This document shows positions 59,355-64,000 of a stretch of DNA of 64,000 nt, piece by piece. The DNA comes from Natrialba hulunbeirensis JCM 10989. GTDB taxonomy: Archaea > Halobacteriota > Halobacteria > Halobacteriales > Natrialbaceae. A program made the position numbers and the translations under genes. Under the pieces are notes generated by a model, which saw nothing but the letters and a program-made list of their open reading frames with translations, had not been told where the DNA came from and did no database searches. The DNA is taken from contig NZ_AOIM01000035.1 of the NCBI RefSeq assembly GCF_000337575.1, forward strand, positions 235,498 through 299,497, given 5' to 3'. Position 1 is the stretch's first letter. Each line of letters opens with the position of its first letter.

Positions 59355-62072
59355 TCACGACAGATTCGCAATAACGAGTCCTTCAGCCCGGAGGACGACA
59401 CCAACGTCGCCGTTGTCGCCCTGAAACACCTCTTCGTGGGACGTAATATCGTCGACACCGGCACCGACTCGGAACTGTTCTGCGTCCGGCAGGGAGGCGA
59501 GCGTCCGTCGCTCATCTGGCTGTAACTCGAGATCCTGCATGAAGACCGTGTCCTCGGCCGTCTGACACCGCACGCGCACCGTCGCCGCCCGCGGCAGTTT
59601 GTTCTGGACGACCAGCGTCCCTGCACCGAGTCCGACGACTCCCTTTAGGGTCGCCACGAGCATCGAGAGATTCGTCGCACGAATCTGATTCGATATTTTG
59701 GTGACCTCCTCCTCGAGTATCCCTGGGACGGCGGCCGGTTCCGGCGGGAAGTTCTCCGGATCGTTGCGGTAGACGAGCAGGGTAAGCGAGGAGACGAGGA
59801 CGCCGAGCAGTCCGAGGAGGATAAGGAACCACGGCAGCCCAGCCTCGTCTTCTGGGGGGTCAGTCGTCGAGTCGGATTCGTTAGTCGAACTCGAGTCGGA
59901 CTGGTTGGACGGCGGTTCATCCGGGTCGTCCGAACCGTCGGAATCATCGACCGGTTCGTCGTCGATAATCTCGACGCCGACACCGACTGTCGAAGCGGCG
60001 GTTGCGTCGTTCGTTTCAACGGCAAAGTCGTATGCACCGATGTCTTCTGGGGCGTCAATCGTCGTGGAAACGGTCGTCGATTCCCACGGGCCGAGCGTCA
60101 CCCGGTCGACGTAAACGAGTTCGTCATCAAGCATGAACTCGACGTACTGGTCACCGGGTTCAGTACCGGTATTGTTAATCTCTGAGGAGAGCGTTAGCTC
60201 ACGGTCGGTGTCGTTGTTGTAGTCCCCAGTCAGATTCTGTGGCTCGTAGTGGGTGCTTTTGGATCGGACCGTGGCATTCGCAAGCGCCTCGTCGTTGTTG
60301 CTGAGGATTGCAACCTCGATCATCGGAACGTCGGTCTCACTGGGACGGTAGAAGAACTGTTCAGTTGTCCGTTCACCGACATCGAGTGAGACGTTTTCCC
60401 GGTCACGAATTTGTCTCAACGTCCGATCCGAATCGGAGATTCCGCTATCGATTCGCAGTCGGACCTCCTGCTCGCCCGCAATCTCACCGGTGTTCTCGAT
60501 CACCGCAGTCGTGATGAGTTCCTCGCTCGCGTTGACCGGATCATTGACCTCCTCGATAGTCACCTCGAAGCCGCTTCCGGTGATTCGGGGCTCGTCGGTG
60601 TCTCCGGAGCCAGGCGTGATCAGTTCGGCAGCAACACGCGGGGCATCACCCTGTTCTGTTTCGTACTCGAACGTTTCGGTAATTGTCTCATCTCCGTCTA
60701 GCTCGACAGTCCGGTTTTCGATGTGTTCATCGTCGATATAGAACTGCACTGGATACTCCTGTGGTTCGTCCGGTATTCGATCCCACCGGTCATATCCGAT
60801 CTCAGCGGTGAGTTCGAGCGTCTCGCCTTCGTCAGGATCGTTTTGATCGATGAACGTCGCCTCGACGTTCTCTTCGTGAGTTGCCTGACCGAGAACGTCG
60901 ACTGACGCCGTGTGTGAATTGTAGCCACTCTTGACTGTCGCCTCGACGGATGGTGAATCATCCTCTGAGGTTTCGTAGGTAAACGTCTCGACGGTCTGCT
61001 CGCCGGGGCTAAGTGCGACTGGTCTCGTAGTCACGTGCGAATCGTCAATCAGGAAGTCGATGATGTACTCCTGCTCGCCATCCGGGATGTTGCCGTGACG
61101 AGTGATCTCAACAGGGACTTCAAGTTCGTCACCCGCAGCGGGGAATCGCGTCCAGTCGTCGGTGATTTCGACATCGACACTGGCTTCGTTGACGGTGATT
61201 TCGGTCGTGTCCGTACTCCCATCCTCGGTACGCACACGAGCGCTTTCGATTACGTCGTCGCCTTCTTCGGTTTCGTAGTCGAACGTGACCGTCCCCGAGT
61301 CATCACCATCTAACGAGATTGAGTCCGTAAGGGTCTCTTTGATCTCGTCGTTGCCATCGCGCAGGAAGAGTTCGAGTTCCTGGTCATCTGACCCGTAGTG
61401 TGGATTCGTGACTTCGACAGTGATAGAGAGCGTCTCCCCTTCTCCAGGACTGTTCGTCTCGGTAATATTGGGCTGGAAGTCGACCGTATCGTGCTCCGTA
61501 TACTCGACAGTATTGCCGTCCGCCTCGACTGTCGAGCCACCGTTGACAGTCTGGACCGTGCCGTCGTCGGTGAGCTCGAGTGTATCATTGAGGTAGACAC
61601 CATCTGTGACGACGAGATCAGGATCGTTCTCCGCGACGCGGACTTCGTTGTCAGCGACCATGACTGGTTCACACGATTCTGTCACCACGGTGCCGTTATC
61701 GAGGTCGACGACCAGCGCCTCATCGTCAGCGGAAACGACGGGATCAGGAGGTAACGACTCTGCATCCGCACTTGAACCCGTGATAACGTTCTCATCGTCG
61801 AACGTAACGACTACCGTATTCGAGTAGTCGTCCGACGGATCGGTACACTGCTGTGTCACAGCCGGCTGTAGTGATGGTGAGGGGCCATCGAGAGTCGTCG
61901 ATCCGCTCGTCTCTGCTGTCGGCCCACCGGCTATGTTGGTTGCACCAGCTGTACCGGCACCGAGAGCGACGAGCAGCACTGTCAGCACGAGCATCGCACC
62001 GAGTGATCGCGGGACACGCCGACCGAAGCACAAACACGACTCGGTGTCCGAAGTTGCGTCCCCGTTCGTCAT
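59355..62072 (-). CDS. Large surface protein with CARDB-like repeats
   Basis: This is a 905-residue protein. The N-terminal hydrophobic segment (LGAMLVLTVLLVALGAGTAGA) is preceded by Arg residues. Several CARDB/Ig-like repeats of about 100 residues follow, each with a [VL]EVTNPxxG or AEIGYDRWDRIPDEPQEYPVQFYIDDEHIENRTVELDGDE-type core. Sequons such as NDTL, NVSL and NATV suggest glycosylation. A Ser/Asp linker leads to a membrane helix (LPWFLILLGLLGVLVSSLTLLVY, about 745-768) and a 130-residue cytoplasmic domain containing MLVATLKGVVGLGAGTLVVQNKLPRAATVRV. Function unknown; a cell-surface architecture is clear. Confidence 0.82.
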   Translation of the reverse strand: MTNGDATSDTESCLCFGRRVPRSLGAMLVLTVLLVALGAGTAGATNIAGGPTAETSGSTTLDGPSPSLQPAVTQQCTDPSDDYSNTVVVTFDDENVITGSSADAESLPPDPVVSADDEALVVDLDNGTVVTESCEPVMVADNEVRVAENDPDLVVTDGVYLNDTLELTDDGTVQTVNGGSTVEADGNTVEYTEHDTVDFQPNITETNSPGEGETLSITVEVTNPHYGSDDQELELFLRDGNDEIKETLTDSISLDGDDSGTVTFDYETEEGDDVIESARVRTEDGSTDTTEITVNEASVDVEITDDWTRFPAAGDELEVPVEITRHGNIPDGEQEYIIDFLIDDSHVTTRPVALSPGEQTVETFTYETSEDDSPSVEATVKSGYNSHTASVDVLGQATHEENVEATFIDQNDPDEGETLELTAEIGYDRWDRIPDEPQEYPVQFYIDDEHIENRTVELDGDETITETFEYETEQGDAPRVAAELITPGSGDTDEPRITGSGFEVTIEEVNDPVNASEELITTAVIENTGEIAGEQEVRLRIDSGISDSDRTLRQIRDRENVSLDVGERTTEQFFYRPSETDVPMIEVAILSNNDEALANATVRSKSTHYEPQNLTGDYNNDTDRELTLSSEINNTGTEPGDQYVEFMLDDELVYVDRVTLGPWESTTVSTTIDAPEDIGAYDFAVETNDATAASTVGVGVEIIDDEPVDDSDGSDDPDEPPSNQSDSSSTNESDSTTDPPEDEAGLPWFLILLGLLGVLVSSLTLLVYRNDPENFPPEPAAVPGILEEEVTKISNQIRATNLSMLVATLKGVVGLGAGTLVVQNKLPRAATVRVRCQTAEDTVFMQDLELQPDERRTLASLPDAEQFRVGAGVDDITSHEEVFQGDNGDVGVVLRAEGLVIANLS

Positions 62073-62362
62073 GCTGTATTCGCTCCGTGCATTGCCGTCG
62101 CTGGTTCGGCTCCAGCCCGTTCAACGGGACGTCTCGCCGGCTGTTCGCCAGCGTCCCAATGCTGCTCTGTCATAGTTTCTTCTTTCCGCGTCGCCTCGAA
62201 CCACATCGAGTCGAGCTGCTCTTGGCGAGCAGTAGGAAATCCATTCATATCATATTGCCGGCCCCGCGAACGACGTTCTGCCAGCAGGGGGCCGAAACAG
62301 TTACCCGTACACACCGAACGGCCGACGAATTTTTCACGGTCTGGTGTGACGGCATCGTAACG

Positions 62363-63328
62363 ATGCCACGATATCCTGGGGAGCGCTCTGTTTGCGACGA
62401 CGAGAGTGACCGGGACTCTTTGCGAGATCGATCACCGACTTCCGCACCGACAACACGGCCCGCTGCCACTGCCGACTCGAGTTCGACTCCCCACTCGAGT
62501 ACCGGTACTGGACGCAGTGGTCTGACTCGCCGCACTGCGCTGGGTGCGGTGACGACTGCAGCGGTTGGATTGACGGCGGGCTGTCTCGATTCGATCCGCC
62601 ACATCGGCCAGACGCGAGTGCCAGTCGATCCCGAAGACCCGGGTGACGATCCGGATGCAACGCCGGGTGAATTCTACCACCTTCTCGAGGAGAACGATAT
62701 TGCGGTCAATGAACTGTATCACGATACGGAAGACGACGACTGGATTCTGTTCTACGAGTCTGCGGCGTCGGATGCGGTCGAATCGGACGACGAGATTGCG
62801 CTCATCTATCGTGTGTTCAGCGAGGGGATGGTTGACCGCGGTGCGGAGGTCAACCACCTTTACACTGAAGTCGAAGACCGGTTCGATGGGCAGGTAGAAG
62901 GCTGGGCGGTCAACGCCCAGTGGGCCGAAGAGCACCTTGACGGAGAGGCCTCGGATATCGAACTGTGGAACGCGATTGCTGGAACGAAGCAGTACGAAGA
63001 TGGCGAGGAGCCGGGTGCGGATGCAAACGAGTCCGACGAAGGAGGCGGTGAGTTGTCGGAGGGGGACGACGAAGACGTGGGCGATTCTGATGCGGATGAG
63101 GAGAGTGGTGACGGAGACGGCGATGGTGATAGTGATGGTGGTAGCGACGGTAGCGACGGTGACGACGGTGACGATGGCGACGATGGTGAGGGTAGTGAGG
63201 AGAGTGAGACTGATGAGGACAACACCGAGGACGAGACCGATGAGAGCGACGAAACCGATGACAACGACGGCTCGTCGGACGACTCATCCACCAACGAGAC
63301 AACAAATGGCACCGAAAGCGACGAGTAG
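62363..63328 (+). CDS. Tat lipoprotein (DUF8159-like)
   Basis: This 321-residue protein has a twin-arginine motif (GLTRRTALGAVTTAAVGLTAGCLDS) with a lipobox LTAGC, so it is exported folded and lipidated. The body contains LLEENDIAVNELYHDTEDDDWILFYESAASDAVESDDEIALIYRVFSEG and VEGWAVNAQWAEEHLDGEASDIELWNAI, matching a haloarchaeal family recalled as DUF8159. From residue about 220 the sequence is Gly/Asp/Glu (DGDGDGDSDGGSDG...), ending in sequons. ATG 62363 was chosen because the longer frame upstream is antisense to the surface-protein gene. Confidence 0.75.
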   Translation: MPRYPGERSVCDDESDRDSLRDRSPTSAPTTRPAATADSSSTPHSSTGTGRSGLTRRTALGAVTTAAVGLTAGCLDSIRHIGQTRVPVDPEDPGDDPDATPGEFYHLLEENDIAVNELYHDTEDDDWILFYESAASDAVESDDEIALIYRVFSEGMVDRGAEVNHLYTEVEDRFDGQVEGWAVNAQWAEEHLDGEASDIELWNAIAGTKQYEDGEEPGADANESDEGGGELSEGDDEDVGDSDADEESGDGDGDGDSDGGSDGSDGDDGDDGDDGEGSEESETDEDNTEDETDESDETDDNDGSSDDSSTNETTNGTESDE

Positions 63329-63432
63329 GTGCACCCGGTGTCACAACCGACCCCGAACCGCCACCGTGAGAGCACAACCAGAACCTGCACCGCGGAGACG
63401 GGCTTCTGGCCCCCACCGGTGATCCCGTAGCT

Positions 63433-64000
63433 ATGGCGTTATTCGAACTCGAGCGCAACGCGAACTTCGAACAACTCATCCGGCACCTCGAGGCCAGTTC
63501 CAACCCGGACATCCGTCGCCGCGCCGCCGAAATTCTCGGTAGTCTCGAGACGAGTGCGGACGACGTCGTCACCGAGGGACAGCCCCGATCCGTTCGGGAC
63601 GATGTCGTCGATGCGCTGATCACCGCCTCACAGGAGGACGAGGACGACGAGGTCCGGGCCGCGGCGATCGACGCCCTGGACCAGTACGGCCAGGATGCAC
63701 TCGAGGAGTTCATCGGCGAACTCTCGGGGCAGGACTTCGAGAACCTCGCGGAGTGGAAGAAGGCGAAGGTGCTCGCGCGCGGGCTGTCGGCCGATCGGGC
63801 CGAACTTCGGATGGCCGCCGCGACCGGACTCGGACGGATCGGCGAGGACAACGTCGTAAAAGCGCTCGTCAACCGACTGGACGATCCGGACGCACGCGTC
63901 CGAAAGCGTGTCGCCCGCGCACTGGGTCGTATCGAGTCCGCAGGGAGCGTCCCCGCGCTTGCGAAACGGTTTCACGCCGACACCTACGCCGTCCGGATCG
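63433..64000 (+). CDS. HEAT-repeat protein (3' truncated)
   Basis: This is a 189-residue fragment running off the window. It starts MALFELERNANFEQLIRHLEASSNPDIRRRAAEILGSLE and shows at least four HEAT/PBS-lyase-like units (DDEVRAAAIDALDQYGQDALE; RAELRMAAATGLGRIGEDNVVKAL; DPDARVRKRVARALGRIESAGSVPAL). Such alpha-solenoid proteins in haloarchaea are often associated with chromosome or phycobilin-lyase-like functions, not assignable here. Confidence 0.88.
   Translation, partial: MALFELERNANFEQLIRHLEASSNPDIRRRAAEILGSLETSADDVVTEGQPRSVRDDVVDALITASQEDEDDEVRAAAIDALDQYGQDALEEFIGELSGQDFENLAEWKKAKVLARGLSADRAELRMAAATGLGRIGEDNVVKALVNRLDDPDARVRKRVARALGRIESAGSVPALAKRFHADTYAVRI

Noticed and set aside
1-64000. 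CRISPR arrays, rRNA genes and intact insertion sequences
   Set aside because: No regularly spaced short direct repeats with unique spacers, no rRNA-like blocks and no complete transposase frame were found; the four 33-base repeats are irregularly spaced (about 137, 1135 and 1109 bases) and overlap genes.

Overview
The window is haloarchaeal (class Halobacteria) and most resembles Natrialbaceae-type genomes. The DNA is GC-rich with very frequent CTCGAG/ACTCGAG, and the predicted proteins are strongly acidic. Exported proteins carry Tat (twin-arginine) signals. Many genes begin about 27 bases downstream of a TATA-like box, as in leaderless archaeal transcripts. Archaeal markers include GatD, MptA, a SAMP-type ubiquitin-like protein, RNA polymerase epsilon, a ribose-1,5-bisphosphate isomerase and a TrmB regulator.

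Layout. 0-13 kb: a truncated P-loop kinase, a Tat-exported His/Asp-rich protein, a dipeptide epimerase/DUF1611 pair, a Vms1-like (VLRF1) release-factor protein, a winged-helix regulator, gatD, a GNAT protein, a MoaD/SAMP-like protein and a TrkA-N potassium channel. 13-20 kb: an ABC exporter pair, then a nucleoside/pentose-phosphate salvage neighbourhood (deoC, ribose-1,5-bisphosphate isomerase, PfkB kinase, nucleoside phosphorylase). 20-32 kb: a zinc/HNH protein, an amphi-Trp/DUF1508 protein, membrane proteins, and a MoxR-DUF58-DUF4129-HtpX locus in which moxR faces the other genes. 32-36.4 kb: an intact tRNA methylthiotransferase, then an AT-richer island holding a Tat-exported protein and a small two-helix membrane protein. 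The island is closed by an internally deleted second copy of the methylthiotransferase and lies at the 3' end of an intron-containing CAU tRNA. 36.6-47.8 kb: housekeeping genes (a GCS2-family protein, amidase, enoyl-CoA hydratase, NAD synthase, NAD kinase) around a 1.25 kb gene-free stretch with two nested hairpin elements and tRNA-Thr. 47.8-56.5 kb: a DsbA-like protein, RNA polymerase epsilon, a nucleotidyltransferase, an SDR, mptA, a TrmB regulator, a thioredoxin-domain protein and FxsA. Four near-identical 33-base repeats are scattered between 49.6 and 52.0 kb. 56.5-64 kb: tRNA-Ile(GAT) followed by a 137-base tandem repeat of its own 3' end, a short TetR regulator with a MATE exporter, a large CARDB-like surface protein, a Tat lipoprotein and a truncated HEAT-repeat gene.

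Three features stand out. First, two tRNA genes are followed by scars of the same design: a GCGAAGCGAGC motif, then a partial copy of the tRNA 3' end. This suggests repeated integration of related elements, and one of these tRNAs borders the AT-richer island. Second, there is an unexplained 33-base repeat family. Third, there are structured non-coding stretches, including two hairpin elements at 39.9-40.8 kb and what looks like the 3' end of a TnpB-associated (omega) RNA without its transposon. The strongest metabolic signal is the gene set for the non-carboxylating pentose bisphosphate route of nucleoside breakdown.
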